Origin: Rodentibacter genomosp. 1
Lineage (GTDB): Bacteria; Pseudomonadota; Gammaproteobacteria; Enterobacterales; Pasteurellaceae
NCBI RefSeq assembly: GCF_001999285.1
Contig: NZ_MLHN01000001.1
Coordinates: 62,001-126,000 of the forward strand
Direction of reading: 5' to 3'
Length of the DNA stretch: 64,000 nucleotides
The stretch's first letter is position 1. Every line of letters begins with the position of its first letter. Below, one piece after another: positions 48,668 to 58,147 of this stretch. The notes under the pieces are model-generated. The model was not told the origin of the DNA. It did no database searches and saw only the letters and a list, made by a program, of their open reading frames with translations. The position numbers and the translations under genes are program-made.

Positions 48668-49804
48668 TTACTGTTCAAATAAACGCTTAATTTCTTTTTC
48701 ATATAAATAAATATTGACAGGATTGGTTGGCAACAATGAATCTAGATATTCTTTGGCTCGTTTAACATATTCTTCGTGATGCTGATCGTGGTTGTCAATG
48801 ACATCTAATAACACTTTTGCACCTTCAAACGCATCAAATTGATCATAATAATAACCAACACCTTTAGGTAAAAGTTTAGAATTATGAATAAAAGGATAAC
48901 CGCCATAAAGTGCATCATTATAAGCATAGTTAAGCCCATTTTCCCATTGATGGCTTAGCACCACATCAACATAACGGGTTAGAAAATCGGGCATTTGATA
49001 GCGGCTTTCAACTGTCATCACATTATCCTTAACAATACGGGTACGCCCAATAAAATTAAAAAATGTCGGATTATCTTTTTTATCGTAGGTATTGCAAGCA
49101 TAAAAATGTTTAATTTTTTCCGGTGAAGTACGGTATGCCTGCTCACAAATGAGAATAGGCGTAAAACTTGTTTTAACCACATTAATATTCGCCTCAAAAC
49201 AGGCTATCCGCTTTGATATATTCTGATTTGGACGATAACCAAAAGATAATTGGTGCTGATTTTTGAGCCTTTCTATTACCTTATCGCAAAATATTGGTGA
49301 CCAAATAGCAGGAACAACGTAAGCCGGACTAGAGTACATGATGGAAAAATAAGATCGGCACGTATTTTCATGTTGTGGAATTAGCCAAACACTATCAAAA
49401 GTTGTACCGTTAAACGTTCGACCAGCGGGCTTATCAAATAAGAAATATTCCATGTCCATAATAAAATCATTACCTATTTTATAGGTTACAACTTTTCCAC
49501 CATGTTTATGTATACGATCACGTTGGTGTGGCTCAATAGTCAGTGTTCCCTCTATAAGCACATCTAATTCATCAATGACATCTTCAATATAGGCAAATTT
49601 AAGATTTAAGTCATCTAACATAAAACCGGCGGGAGGCTCTGTTCGTTTTTCCGGTCCCCAAGAAACTAACACAACATCTTCAATAATTGTGGAGTGCTGA
49701 AATAAATGAAACAAATGGATAATATTTTGATTGGCACCATTTGCCCAAATATCAGTGACTTTGCTTTCTAAATTAAAAGTTATACCAATTTTATATTTAC
49801 GCAT
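48668..49804 (-). CDS. Probable glycosyltransferase, DUF2827-like
   Basis: 378 residues, soluble, no signal peptide. The layout suggests a GT-B fold: an N-terminal half with IGITFNLESKV...NGANQNIIHL and a C-terminal half with VVLSHQWENGLNYAYNDALYGGYPFIHNSKLLPKGVGYYYDQFDA, a segment I associate with DUF2827. DUF2827 proteins are predicted glycosyltransferases of unknown target. It lies 93 bases downstream of a Ser/Ala-rich trimeric autotransporter on the same strand, which makes that adhesin the obvious candidate acceptor. A hairpin between them would reduce read-through. Confidence 0.65.
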   Translation of the reverse strand: MRKYKIGITFNLESKVTDIWANGANQNIIHLFHLFQHSTIIEDVVLVSWGPEKRTEPPAGFMLDDLNLKFAYIEDVIDELDVLIEGTLTIEPHQRDRIHKHGGKVVTYKIGNDFIMDMEYFLFDKPAGRTFNGTTFDSVWLIPQHENTCRSYFSIMYSSPAYVVPAIWSPIFCDKVIERLKNQHQLSFGYRPNQNISKRIACFEANINVVKTSFTPILICEQAYRTSPEKIKHFYACNTYDKKDNPTFFNFIGRTRIVKDNVMTVESRYQMPDFLTRYVDVVLSHQWENGLNYAYNDALYGGYPFIHNSKLLPKGVGYYYDQFDAFEGAKVLLDVIDNHDQHHEEYVKRAKEYLDSLLPTNPVNIYLYEKEIKRLFEQ

Positions 49805-49856
49805 ACGAAGTTAATCAGATAAAAAAAGAGCTTTATTTTTTCTTAAGTCCATAAAA

Positions 49857-49887
49857 AATCACTCAGACAGCAAGTGCCTGAGTGATT
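49857..49887 (-). terminator. Terminator after the adhesin gene
   Basis: On the minus strand AATCACTCAG pairs with CTGAGTGATT around an 11-base loop, followed by a T run. Confidence 0.8.
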
Positions 49888-49897
49888 TAAGACTAGC

Positions 49898-52822
49898 TTA
49901 TTTCCATTGGTAGCCTATGCCGGCACCTACATTAAAGTCGCCTTGTGTTGTCGCAGCACCACTCATTTTAAAGATAACTTTGTTGTTATCACTTAATTTA
50001 GAGTAACCGACCGCTACTGCACTTTGACCATTGTAGTTACCCACTCCAATACCCACAACATTTGCACCTGCTTGAGTGACTTGTGGAATATTAGCAATGG
50101 CTGTTGCTCCTGCGATACCGCCACGTAATTTTTTATCTGTTTTTCTTAGATCTTTACGAACGGATTCAACATCCCCCTTCACTTGGTTAAGTTGATTCAT
50201 ATTGACCGCATCTGTACCTTTTACACCCGGTGCAACATTCGTGATTCGGCGCTCTTTGCCTTCACTGCCCACCGAAACCGTATTTGGTTCATTTGCTACA
50301 GAATCCGCTCCTAGTGCCACAGAATTTTCTGCAGTCGCTTGAGCATTCTGACCAAGTGCGGTTGATTTATTTGCCGTTGCTTTTGAATTTTGACCGGTTG
50401 CAGTCGCATTTGATCCTGTTGCTTTCGCTTTATTACCTACTGCTGTCGTATTTTCTGCGGTAGCTTCAGCACCATAACCTAAAGCTGTTGAGTTTTTGCC
50501 TGTAGCCTTAGCACTTGCATCATTATCAGAATTATCAGCACCGAAAGAAGTTTTACCATCTGCACTGATCAAACCAGAATCTTCAATTTTCTGCAATGAA
50601 GAGCTTGCACTGCTTGCAGCAGCATTTGCTTCAGTAGCAGAGCTACTTGCTGCATTCGCAGAAGATGCTGCATTATTTGCAGAACTATCGGCAGCAGTTG
50701 CAGATGAAGCTGCGTTGCTTGCGGAACTATCGGCAGAGGTTGCAGATGAATCTGCGCTGCTTGCAGAACTATCGGCAGCGGTTGCAGATGAAGCCGCGTT
50801 ACTTGCGGAGCTATCAGCAGCGGTTGCCGATGAAGCAGCATTATTTGCGGAACTATCGGCAGCAGTTGCAGATGATGCTGCGTTACTTGCGGAACTATCA
50901 GCAGAGGTTGCAGATGCTGCTGCGTTACTTGCGGAACTATCAGCAGCAGTAGCGGATGAAGCCGCGTTGCTTGCAGAGCTTTCAGCGGCAGACGCTGAGT
51001 TTGATGCTACCGTGGCAGAAGAGTCAGCCTTGCTTGCAGAGCTTTCAGCAGCAGACGCCGAGTTTGATGCTGCGGTTGCAGAAGAGTCAGCCTTGCTTGC
51101 AGAGCTTTCAGCAGCAGACGCCGAGTTTGATGCTGCGGTTGCAGAAGAGTCTGCTTTGCTTGCAGAGCTTTCAGCCGCAGAAGCAGAATTTGATGCTGCA
51201 GTGGCAGAAGAATCCGCTTTGCTTGCGGAGCTTTCAGCTGCAGACGCTGAGTTTGATGCTGCAGTGGCAGAAGAGTCTGCTTTGCTTGCGGAGCTTTCTG
51301 CGGCAGACGCTGAATTTGATGCTGCGGTTGCAGAAGAATCTGCTTTGCTTGCCGAGCTTTCAGCAGCAGACGCTGAGTTTGATGCCGCAGTGGCAGAAGA
51401 GTCAGCTTTGCTTGCAGAGCTTTCAGCGGCAGAGGCTGAATTTGATGCTGCGGTTGCAGAAGAATCTGCTTTGCTTGCAGAGCTTTCAGCGGCAGACGCT
51501 GAGTTTGATGCGGCAGTGGCAGAAGAATCTGCTTTAGTTGCAGAGCTTGCAGCAGCTGAGGCGGCACTGGTCGCTGCTGATGCGGCAGTTTCAATTTTAG
51601 CTAGATTATCACTAACAGTTTGAGCCGCTGTACTTGCAGCAGAAACTGCAGCTTTTGCAGTAGAAGACAAGCCATAAATAATTTTTCCGGATCCATCCGT
51701 TGTCACGCTAAGATCAGTAGTTGCACCAAAAGTTAAAGAATCATCATTTGATAATGTCCATTGATCCGCATTACCGGAATTATTGCTTAGCTCTGCAGAA
51801 GAGTTTTCTACACTAAAAGTAAATGTTCGACCGGAATCTGCCTTGTTATTTACTGCAGTTGAGACCGCACTTACTGTACTCTGAGCCTTATCTGCTGTTG
51901 ACTGAGCAGCTGTCGCTGCTGTTGAAGCGTTATTAGCGGTTGTTTGTGCTGCCACTGCTGCCGTTGAAGCGGCATTAGCAGTTGTTTGTGCAGCCGATGC
52001 AGCCGTTGAAGCGGCATTAGCAGTTGTTTGTGCAGCCGATGCAGCCGTTGAAGCGTTATTAGCGGTTGTTTGTGCAGCCACTGCTGCTGTTGAAGCAGTA
52101 TTAGCCGTAGATTGGGCTGTACTTACGGCGGTATTGGTAGCATAGAGCTGTTTACCGGTTACTGCATCAGCTGAAGAGGCGTTTAATAATGCATCTCCCA
52201 CGTTTACAATTTTTCTTTTTAAATCGTTATTACCAACAGATATTTGGTCATTTGCACTTGTTACTGAGTTACGACCTAAGGCAACTGAGCCTTCATGATT
52301 AACGGTGGCACTAATACCTATTGCAATACCTGCCTCTTTTCCTTGAAGAACTTTAGCATCTTGACCAATGGCAATACCGTGATTAGTGTTAACCGTTGCA
52401 CGCTGACCAATGGCCACTGTGCCACCACTTGTTGCAACAGCCTTTGAACCAATCGCTATCACTGTTTCCCCACTGGCATTAGCTTCATTACCAATCGCAA
52501 TAGAAGCACCTGCTCCAGCTTGACCATCATCCTTTACACCAGCACTAGCGTTACCAATCGCAATATGGTTATTTGGTGAAGTAGGTACTGTTGCTCCGTT
52601 AGCGCTCATTGTATCCCCATTAGTTGAACCAATTTGAACCGCAGCCAGTGCATTAGCACTGGCTAACATTAGTACTAATGTCGCTGAAACAGAAATTTTA
52701 TTCTTGGTTGAGGACTGTTGATTTGTTGATGATTTGGTTTTTCCTGTTGCACGGCTCAACTCGGATACCACGACCCAAGTTTGAGAAACATGATTGAAAA
52801 TAACCTTAAAAATTTTATTCAT
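49898..52822 (-). CDS. Trimeric autotransporter adhesin (YadA-like)
   Basis: 974 residues. The N terminus is an extended signal peptide (MNKIFKVIFNHVSQTWVVVSELSRATGK...) ending at about ANALA. A YadA-type head of left-handed beta-roll repeats follows (AIAIGSKAVATSGGTVAIGQ and similar), then a neck (DLKRKIVNVGDALLNASSADAVTGKQLY). The long stalk is rich in Ala and Ser, including nine 21-residue repeats. A second short head (STALGYGAEATAENTTAVG) and neck (RRITNVAPGVKGTDAVNMNQL) precede the C-terminal four-strand anchor (VAVGYSKLS...GAGIGYQWK). It should sit on the surface as a homotrimer and bind host matrix or cells. AGGAGAG precedes the start. Two USS cores lie inside. Confidence 0.93.
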   Translation of the reverse strand: MNKIFKVIFNHVSQTWVVVSELSRATGKTKSSTNQQSSTKNKISVSATLVLMLASANALAAVQIGSTNGDTMSANGATVPTSPNNHIAIGNASAGVKDDGQAGAGASIAIGNEANASGETVIAIGSKAVATSGGTVAIGQRATVNTNHGIAIGQDAKVLQGKEAGIAIGISATVNHEGSVALGRNSVTSANDQISVGNNDLKRKIVNVGDALLNASSADAVTGKQLYATNTAVSTAQSTANTASTAAVAAQTTANNASTAASAAQTTANAASTAASAAQTTANAASTAAVAAQTTANNASTAATAAQSTADKAQSTVSAVSTAVNNKADSGRTFTFSVENSSAELSNNSGNADQWTLSNDDSLTFGATTDLSVTTDGSGKIIYGLSSTAKAAVSAASTAAQTVSDNLAKIETAASAATSAASAAASSATKADSSATAASNSASAAESSASKADSSATAASNSASAAESSASKADSSATAASNSASAAESSASKADSSATAASNSASAAESSASKADSSATAASNSASAAESSASKADSSATAASNSASAAESSASKADSSATAASNSASAAESSASKADSSATAASNSASAAESSASKADSSATVASNSASAAESSASNAASSATAADSSASNAAASATSADSSASNAASSATAADSSANNAASSATAADSSASNAASSATAADSSASSADSSATSADSSASNAASSATAADSSANNAASSANAASSSATEANAAASSASSSLQKIEDSGLISADGKTSFGADNSDNDASAKATGKNSTALGYGAEATAENTTAVGNKAKATGSNATATGQNSKATANKSTALGQNAQATAENSVALGADSVANEPNTVSVGSEGKERRITNVAPGVKGTDAVNMNQLNQVKGDVESVRKDLRKTDKKLRGGIAGATAIANIPQVTQAGANVVGIGVGNYNGQSAVAVGYSKLSDNNKVIFKMSGAATTQGDFNVGAGIGYQWK
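50971..51537 (-). repeat. Nine 63-bp tandem repeats in the adhesin stalk
   Basis: The 63-base period is exact (for example TTGCAGAGCT at 50971, 51034, ... 51475, 51538). Each unit encodes 21 residues of the type ASKADSSATAASNSASAAESS. Copies differ mainly at third codon positions. The flanks hold looser repeats of the kind ASNAASSATAADSS. Confidence 0.9.
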
Positions 52823-53130
52823 AAAACTCTCCTAGTATTTAGAGTGGAAGAATGGGTTTACAAGTAACTTAACATATAAATATAGTATTTATCCCAGTGT
52901 AAGTACCTAATACCAAGTTAATGTAAAGTTGGGATCGGATTCTATCTGTTTGGAATTATTTTTACAATGGGAAAAAACGGAGAGAAGATGAGTAAAAATT
53001 GCAAGAAAGTGTTTATATACTACCTGCGGATAAAGTTAATAAAAATGAGCAATTTTTTTTGATAAACATGATCTATTTAAATGGTAAATTGACCGCACTT
53101 TTCTTCTTTTCCCTTTCTCTGTTCTCTCTG

Positions 53131-53136
53131 TATAAT
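53131..53136 (+). promoter_or_regulatory. Possible -10 box for the 53.2 kb gene
   Basis: TATAAT, preceded by TG one base closer than an extended -10 would have it, lies about 35 bases before the start codon. No clear -35. The rest of 52823-53169 is the adhesin upstream region, with one USS near 53090 and nothing else I can name. Confidence 0.4.
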
Positions 53137-53169
53137 GGCGCGCTTTTATAAAAAATAGAGGAGGATTCT

Positions 53170-55134
53170 TTGAAACTAACGATAAAACCGGAAATTCTGC
53201 CACAATTTATTCGTCAGAAAGTGGCTGAAAATGATGCTTTTGGCTTGATCGAAGGTTGGTGCCAACTTTTACGGGAAAGCCGAGTATATCAGATTGTCCC
53301 TCATATCCGTTTAATCAGACGTATTTTAAAACAAGATAAAGAACTTGCCGGTTTGGTGGCGGCATTATTATGTAATTGGGTATGTAGTTTGCGTTTGTAC
53401 CCACTTTTTATCAGTAGTGGTATTTTGTCACGTGAAGGATTTGGGCGTGAAATGAAAAGTCGTCTTTATGAACGTTTTAATCCTTCTTTTAAAGATGTAA
53501 ATGATTTGCGTGATATTTTTTATTTATTATTTAATGATAAAAATGATGTGCATTGGATTGATGCGATTCCATTAAGGGAATGGCGGGCAATTGTTGGGGT
53601 GCTAGCACGTCAATTGGCTGAAAAAGATCGTAACCGTTTACAAACTCATTTTCAAAATGAGGGGCTGTTTGCTATAGAAATGCTTTCAATTTGGATTGCG
53701 GCTGAAGATATGGAGCCGGAATTAATGCGTATGGAACCCTCATTACTGAATGCAGATTCTCCTTTTGTTGCATTGAATCGTGAAGTGGGAGATTGGCTAT
53801 TCGCGCGCCGTCAGGGAAATATTTTTGATGATAGCCATTTCCAAGTGATGTTTGAACAATGTAAAGGGTTAATCGAACGACTACAAAAACGTGGTGCACA
53901 GGTTGGTTCTTCACTTAATGTGGCTTATTTATTAGAACGGCTTTCTCAGACTCTTGAACGGTTAGAAAAATTGATGGCAATTTTTGCTTCCAATCGTTAT
54001 TTACCGCGTCGTATTTTATTATTGACAGGTTGTTTTGCTCGAGCGGCAGCGGATCAACACAGTATTTCTCGTTTGTGGAAACAAAGTTCAAAGCTGATTG
54101 CACGCAGTATCACGCAAAATTCTAGTGATCATGGCGAGCATTACATCACACGAGATAAAAAAGAGTATGTTTCGATGTTTTATTCTGCCGCCGGTGGAGG
54201 CGTACTAATTGCATTAATGGCGCTTTTCAAAATCTATTTGGGAAGTGTGATTGATGATAAAGTCTGGAAGGGGATTGCTGAAGGGCTAAATTATGGTCTG
54301 GGTTTTACATTAATTTTTATGTTGCATTTCACCGTTGCAACAAAACAACCTGCAATGACCGCTGCCCGCTTTGCCGAAGCCGTGGAGCGTAACCCACAAG
54401 GTAAAGCCTTGAATATGAAGTTGGCTCAACTGCTAGTGGATGTATTCCGCTCGCAAAGTATTGCGGTTGTCGGTAATGTGGTCGTTGCGATGAGTTTGGC
54501 GGCATTGATTGCATTTATATATCAGCACCAAACGGGGCAAGTTTTACTGAATCAAGAGCAAATTGATTATCAGCTACATAGCATTGACCCTTTTGCCGGT
54601 ACGTTGTGGTTTGCGGCTATTGCCGGTGTATGGTTATTTTGCTCAGGAATCATTTCAGGCTATTTTGATAATCGTAGTCATTATTTGAATACACGGATGC
54701 GTTTACGTCAGCACCCTAGTTTGAGAAAAGTGCTCCCTTTCAAATATCAAGAAAAATTGGCAGATTATCTGTACGAAAACTATGGCTCTATTATGGGAAA
54801 CCTTTGTTTTGGTCTATTACTTGGCTTAACGGGGGTTGTGGGCTATTTGAGTGGGTTACCCCTTGATATCCGCCATGTTGCCTTTTCCTCGGCCAATGTC
54901 GGTTATATCGCTGTAAGTGGACATTTTGATTTTGTGTTTTTATTACAATGTATTGCCTTTGTTCTATTGGTTGGATTAGTTAATTTGATTGTGAGTTTTT
55001 CCTTAACCCTTTGGCTTGCATTGCGTTCACTCAATACTGAAATTGACAGTTGGTGGGCAATTTGGCGAGAAGTTGGGCGTATTGTCAAACAACGCCCATT
55101 GAGCCTATTCTTTCCTCTTCAGCTTGAAAAATAA
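53170..55134 (+). CDS. SpecificRecomb (Gcr-like) family membrane protein
   Basis: 654 residues. It resembles the family annotated as site-specific recombinase Gcr (PF10136), known from Neisseria and Haemophilus. The protein has a helical N-terminal half and a C-terminal half with several membrane segments (VLIALMALFKIYLG, ALIAFIYQH, LWFAAIAGVWLFCSGIISGYFDNRSHY, FGLLLGLTGVVGYLSG, IAFVLLVGLVNLIVSF), which does not fit a soluble recombinase. Its function is unproven. The start is TTG at 53170, supported by AGGAGG 5 bases before; no nearby ATG matches. Confidence 0.75.
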   Translation: MKLTIKPEILPQFIRQKVAENDAFGLIEGWCQLLRESRVYQIVPHIRLIRRILKQDKELAGLVAALLCNWVCSLRLYPLFISSGILSREGFGREMKSRLYERFNPSFKDVNDLRDIFYLLFNDKNDVHWIDAIPLREWRAIVGVLARQLAEKDRNRLQTHFQNEGLFAIEMLSIWIAAEDMEPELMRMEPSLLNADSPFVALNREVGDWLFARRQGNIFDDSHFQVMFEQCKGLIERLQKRGAQVGSSLNVAYLLERLSQTLERLEKLMAIFASNRYLPRRILLLTGCFARAAADQHSISRLWKQSSKLIARSITQNSSDHGEHYITRDKKEYVSMFYSAAGGGVLIALMALFKIYLGSVIDDKVWKGIAEGLNYGLGFTLIFMLHFTVATKQPAMTAARFAEAVERNPQGKALNMKLAQLLVDVFRSQSIAVVGNVVVAMSLAALIAFIYQHQTGQVLLNQEQIDYQLHSIDPFAGTLWFAAIAGVWLFCSGIISGYFDNRSHYLNTRMRLRQHPSLRKVLPFKYQEKLADYLYENYGSIMGNLCFGLLLGLTGVVGYLSGLPLDIRHVAFSSANVGYIAVSGHFDFVFLLQCIAFVLLVGLVNLIVSFSLTLWLALRSLNTEIDSWWAIWREVGRIVKQRPLSLFFPLQLEK

Positions 55135-55184
55135 GGAAATTCATAACTTGTCCTATATTTTAAATTTGAAAGCCTTAATGGGAA

Positions 55185-55568
55185 TTAAGGCTTATTATTT
55201 ATAACCGAATCTAAAAAGTTAATGAGATTGCGTTTCTGAGAATGAGATAGATGTTTCCAATGATAATCTAGTCTGGATTTTAGTGAATCTGTCCGCAGAG
55301 GCGTGTAATGTGTTTCATTAGAAAAGGTTAAATTTTCTGCTTTACTATCTGCGAAGAACCAATCAATCGGCGTATTTAAAATAACGGCAATATTTACAAG
55401 GTGTGAGACATTAATTTTAGTTGCTCCTCTCTCATAGCGTGAAAATTGCTGCTGCGATACGCCTATTTGTTCCGCCAACACTTCAGCCGTTAAGCCTATT
55501 TCTTTACGTCTTTGTTGAATTCGTTTACCAATTGCACTATCTACTTCAGCCGCTATAAATTTTGACAT
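55185..55568 (-). CDS. XRE-family transcriptional regulator
   Basis: 127 residues. The N-terminal Cro/CI helix-turn-helix is clear (IGKRIQQRRKEIGLTAEVLAEQIGVSQQQFSRYERGATKI). The C-terminal half has no recognised ligand domain. It is divergent from the lipoprotein-Slam genes and could control them. The 142-base shared gap holds GTTGTA...TACAA (55645-55665), which may be an operator; this is a guess. Confidence 0.85.
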   Translation of the reverse strand: MSKFIAAEVDSAIGKRIQQRRKEIGLTAEVLAEQIGVSQQQFSRYERGATKINVSHLVNIAVILNTPIDWFFADSKAENLTFSNETHYTPLRTDSLKSRLDYHWKHLSHSQKRNLINFLDSVINNKP

Positions 55569-55710
55569 TATTTCACTCCCATACTGTTTTACGCATTGAG
55601 TGATATTTTTTGTGATTTATACGCTTGAATTTATATCTTTTAAGTTGTATATTTTTATTTGTACAATTTGAATGATTATTTTGTAAATTAATTTACCTAG
55701 GGGAATCAAT

Positions 55711-56085
55711 ATGAATGAGAGAGTAAAAGTATTAGGTGTATTTGCAACAGTTATGTTACTAGCAGGTTGTGTTGTTCCACATCAACCGGAGCCACGTTGG
55801 TATAAGTTGGGTGTAACAGATGAAGAAGCTCAGAGTAAATATGCTTCTTGCGTGTATAACGTAGGAATGAACAAGGTTGATCCGACAAAAGATCGAACTT
55901 TAGTTGAGGCCTGCATGAAAGCAGATGGTTTTCGTTGGGGAATTCCCCCTCATTTACGCCCGAGTGCAAAAATGAATCAGCGGGAAGAAACCTCAATTGA
56001 AGACAGAGCTGGTGTAGAAAAGGTTAAGGCCTCTTCTAAAACAGTAGCTAAAACGAAACGAAGTAAAAGTGCGACAAAGTCGTGA
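55711..56085 (+). CDS. Small lipoprotein of unknown function
   Basis: 124 residues with lipobox LLAGC. The mature part has two further cysteines (YASCVYNVG and VEACMKADGFRW) about 26 residues apart that may pair, and a basic, Lys-rich tail. I do not recognise a named family. It comes directly before the Slam-type surface lipoprotein on the same strand and may belong to the same transport unit. Confidence 0.75.
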   Translation: MNERVKVLGVFATVMLLAGCVVPHQPEPRWYKLGVTDEEAQSKYASCVYNVGMNKVDPTKDRTLVEACMKADGFRWGIPPHLRPSAKMNQREETSIEDRAGVEKVKASSKTVAKTKRSKSATKS

Positions 56086-56123
56086 GTATTAATATCCTTT
56101 CCATAACCTATGAGGAAATCATT

Positions 56124-56741
56124 ATGCTAAAACAAATTAAGTTACTCTCAATTCTTACCTTATCTGCAGTTGCTGTTGCTTGCTCAGGTGGCGGTGGTGG
56201 TGCGGGCACTGCCAAAACGCCTGATGGAACAAAGACAGATCTTACAAATAGTCCAAAGGGTTTAGTGGGAGCGGAAACCATGGACGGCAAACTTATTGGT
56301 TATAACCAAAACCACTCATTTTATGGTGTTTGGGTGAATGATGGTAAAACCCGTCAAGAAATTCGTTATCAAGGTACACCAACACCTGAAAGCAGATTGC
56401 CTAGAGGTTCGGCAACCTACACCGGGCATGCTGTTCGTGCACGTGGAGACCTGATTGCAGATACTGTTGATGGTGTTCAAGCAGATGGTAAAACAACATT
56501 GAATGTTAATTTTGATACGAAGAAAGTCTCGGGTCTAATAGAAATGCCATGGGCGCGGGATATTACTTTACATGAAACAGATTTAAAGGGTAGCCAATTT
56601 TCTGGTAAAGCAAGTGTGATTCTTAATAGTGGTGGACATTATAAAGGCGGATTATTTGGGCCAAATGCAGAGGAAGCCGCTGGGCTAGTTGAGTTTTCCA
56701 ATAACCCGGCATTAAACACATCTTTTGGTGGTTATCGCTAA
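56124..56741 (+). CDS. Surface lipoprotein, probable Slam substrate
   Basis: 205 residues. Lipoprotein signal ending AVAC, followed by a flexible glycine run (SGGGGGAG), as in TbpB, fHbp and other surface lipoproteins. The C-terminal half looks like a small beta-barrel of TbpB/hemophilin type (FSGKASVIL, YKGGLFGPNAEEAAGLVEF, TSFGGYR). The slam gene follows. The ligand is unknown; haem or a metal-binding host protein would fit the family. The start at 56124 has GAGGAAA upstream; an in-frame GTG at 56082 overlaps the previous gene. Confidence 0.82.
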   Translation: MLKQIKLLSILTLSAVAVACSGGGGGAGTAKTPDGTKTDLTNSPKGLVGAETMDGKLIGYNQNHSFYGVWVNDGKTRQEIRYQGTPTPESRLPRGSATYTGHAVRARGDLIADTVDGVQADGKTTLNVNFDTKKVSGLIEMPWARDITLHETDLKGSQFSGKASVILNSGGHYKGGLFGPNAEEAAGLVEFSNNPALNTSFGGYR

Positions 56742-56761
56742 TTATTTTTTCTTTATGATTG

Positions 56762-56789
56762 AATAGGCGGAAATAGTCCGCCTATTTTT
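56762..56789 (+). terminator. Hairpin between the surface lipoprotein and slam genes
   Basis: AATAGGCGGA (56762-56771) pairs with TCCGCCTATT (56777-56786), followed by a T run. It may act as a partial terminator, making more substrate than exporter. Confidence 0.8.
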
Positions 56790-56803
56790 ATGATGAGTAA
56801 ATA

Positions 56804-58147
56804 ATGAAGAAATTTTCTTTTGCCTTGCTTTTTTTATTTATTTCTCGTTTTTCAGCAGCACAGTCTTTTTATTTTGAAAAAGGAATGAATTTCAAGCAAG
56901 TGGAACAAGTGCTTTCAGAAAATTTATATCAATTAAATGCACAAGATTTAAATATTTTGTTAGAGAATTATAGAAATTTTTCTGAACATAATGCACGTTT
57001 GGCTGGAGTTGCGGCCGGACGAGTCGCTTTCTTACAAAAAGATTACTCACAAGCCATTACACTTTATAGAAAAGTATTAGCTGAAAATCCGACTCTCACA
57101 CCGGTTCGATTGGAATTAGCGATCACGCTTTTTTATCAAAAACAGAATGAGGCTGCGAAAGAACAATTTGAAAAAATAAAATCCGACCCAGAATTGCCGG
57201 AGGATAGCAGAAGGTTAGTTGAGCACTATCTTGAAAATCTCGCAAAACAGGCAGGGTGGGAGATTGATTTTTCGATTCACTATGTTAAAGAAAAAAATGT
57301 CAATAATGTATCTGATGCTGAAAATATCCGTTTATCCAACCAAGCCACATTAAGTAAATCAGGGGGAATGCTCCCTCAAAAAGCACAAGGTTTTTCTTAT
57401 TATTTAAATGTGAACAGAGATTTTAATTTAGTCGGATCTCACTATTTTTCTCTGACCAATCTCTTTGTAGGAAAAAGCTATTGGGATAATCACAAATATG
57501 ATGATATTTTTAACCGCTCTTCTCTCGGGTATGCTTATAAAGTCGCCAATAATACCTTTCGGATTAAACCTTTCTATGAAAAACGCTGGTATGGCAATAA
57601 ATCCTATCGTTGGAATAATGGGATTTCACTGGAAAATGCTTACTGGTTCAGCCCAAATTGGCGGCTTTCTTTATCATTTGAATTTGCTAAACAGCATTAT
57701 TTTGATGGGCTGATGTTAAATGGACATAGTCGGCTGTTTTCTTCCACTTTAGCTTGGTTCGTTAATCCAAAACTTCACTTTTATTTTGGGGCGGATGTGG
57801 TGTCCGAAAGAACGAAAGTTCGGCAATATAGTTCAGACAGTCACGTATTTCGGGCTGGCTGGGGGCAAGAATGGCAAGGGGGGATTTCTTCACAAATTGG
57901 CTTATCCTTTATTAAAAGAGCATATAAAGATACGGCAAAACTGGGAAATTTGGACTTTTTTTCTTTTGGAAAGGTGAGAAAAGACCATATTTATTCTTTG
58001 TATATGTTACTTTGGAAGCGGGATTGGCATTTATGGGGTATCACGCCGAAGCTACAATTTATATGGAAAAAGCAAAATAGTAATATCCCCCAAATGTATT
58101 CTTACAAGCAAAGTAATATTAACCTTGTTTTTGAGAAACGTTTTTGA
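56804..58147 (+). CDS. Surface lipoprotein assembly modifier (Slam)
   Basis: 447 residues with a signal peptide. The N-terminal periplasmic domain contains TPR-like helices (VAAGRVAFLQKDYSQAITLYRKVLAENPTLTPVRLELAITLFYQKQ). The C-terminal DUF560 part is a 14-strand-type outer-membrane barrel ending in a Phe (NLVFEKRF). Slam proteins move lipoproteins such as TbpB to the outer face; the gene just upstream is the natural client. Confidence 0.9.
   Translation: MKKFSFALLFLFISRFSAAQSFYFEKGMNFKQVEQVLSENLYQLNAQDLNILLENYRNFSEHNARLAGVAAGRVAFLQKDYSQAITLYRKVLAENPTLTPVRLELAITLFYQKQNEAAKEQFEKIKSDPELPEDSRRLVEHYLENLAKQAGWEIDFSIHYVKEKNVNNVSDAENIRLSNQATLSKSGGMLPQKAQGFSYYLNVNRDFNLVGSHYFSLTNLFVGKSYWDNHKYDDIFNRSSLGYAYKVANNTFRIKPFYEKRWYGNKSYRWNNGISLENAYWFSPNWRLSLSFEFAKQHYFDGLMLNGHSRLFSSTLAWFVNPKLHFYFGADVVSERTKVRQYSSDSHVFRAGWGQEWQGGISSQIGLSFIKRAYKDTAKLGNLDFFSFGKVRKDHIYSLYMLLWKRDWHLWGITPKLQFIWKKQNSNIPQMYSYKQSNINLVFEKRF

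Noticed and set aside
50496-51623. Long plus-strand open frame (375 codons) opposite the adhesin stalk
   Set aside because: It is the antisense of the Ala/Ser repeats. It is open only because the repeat period is a multiple of three and the composition avoids stops; no ribosome site or family match.
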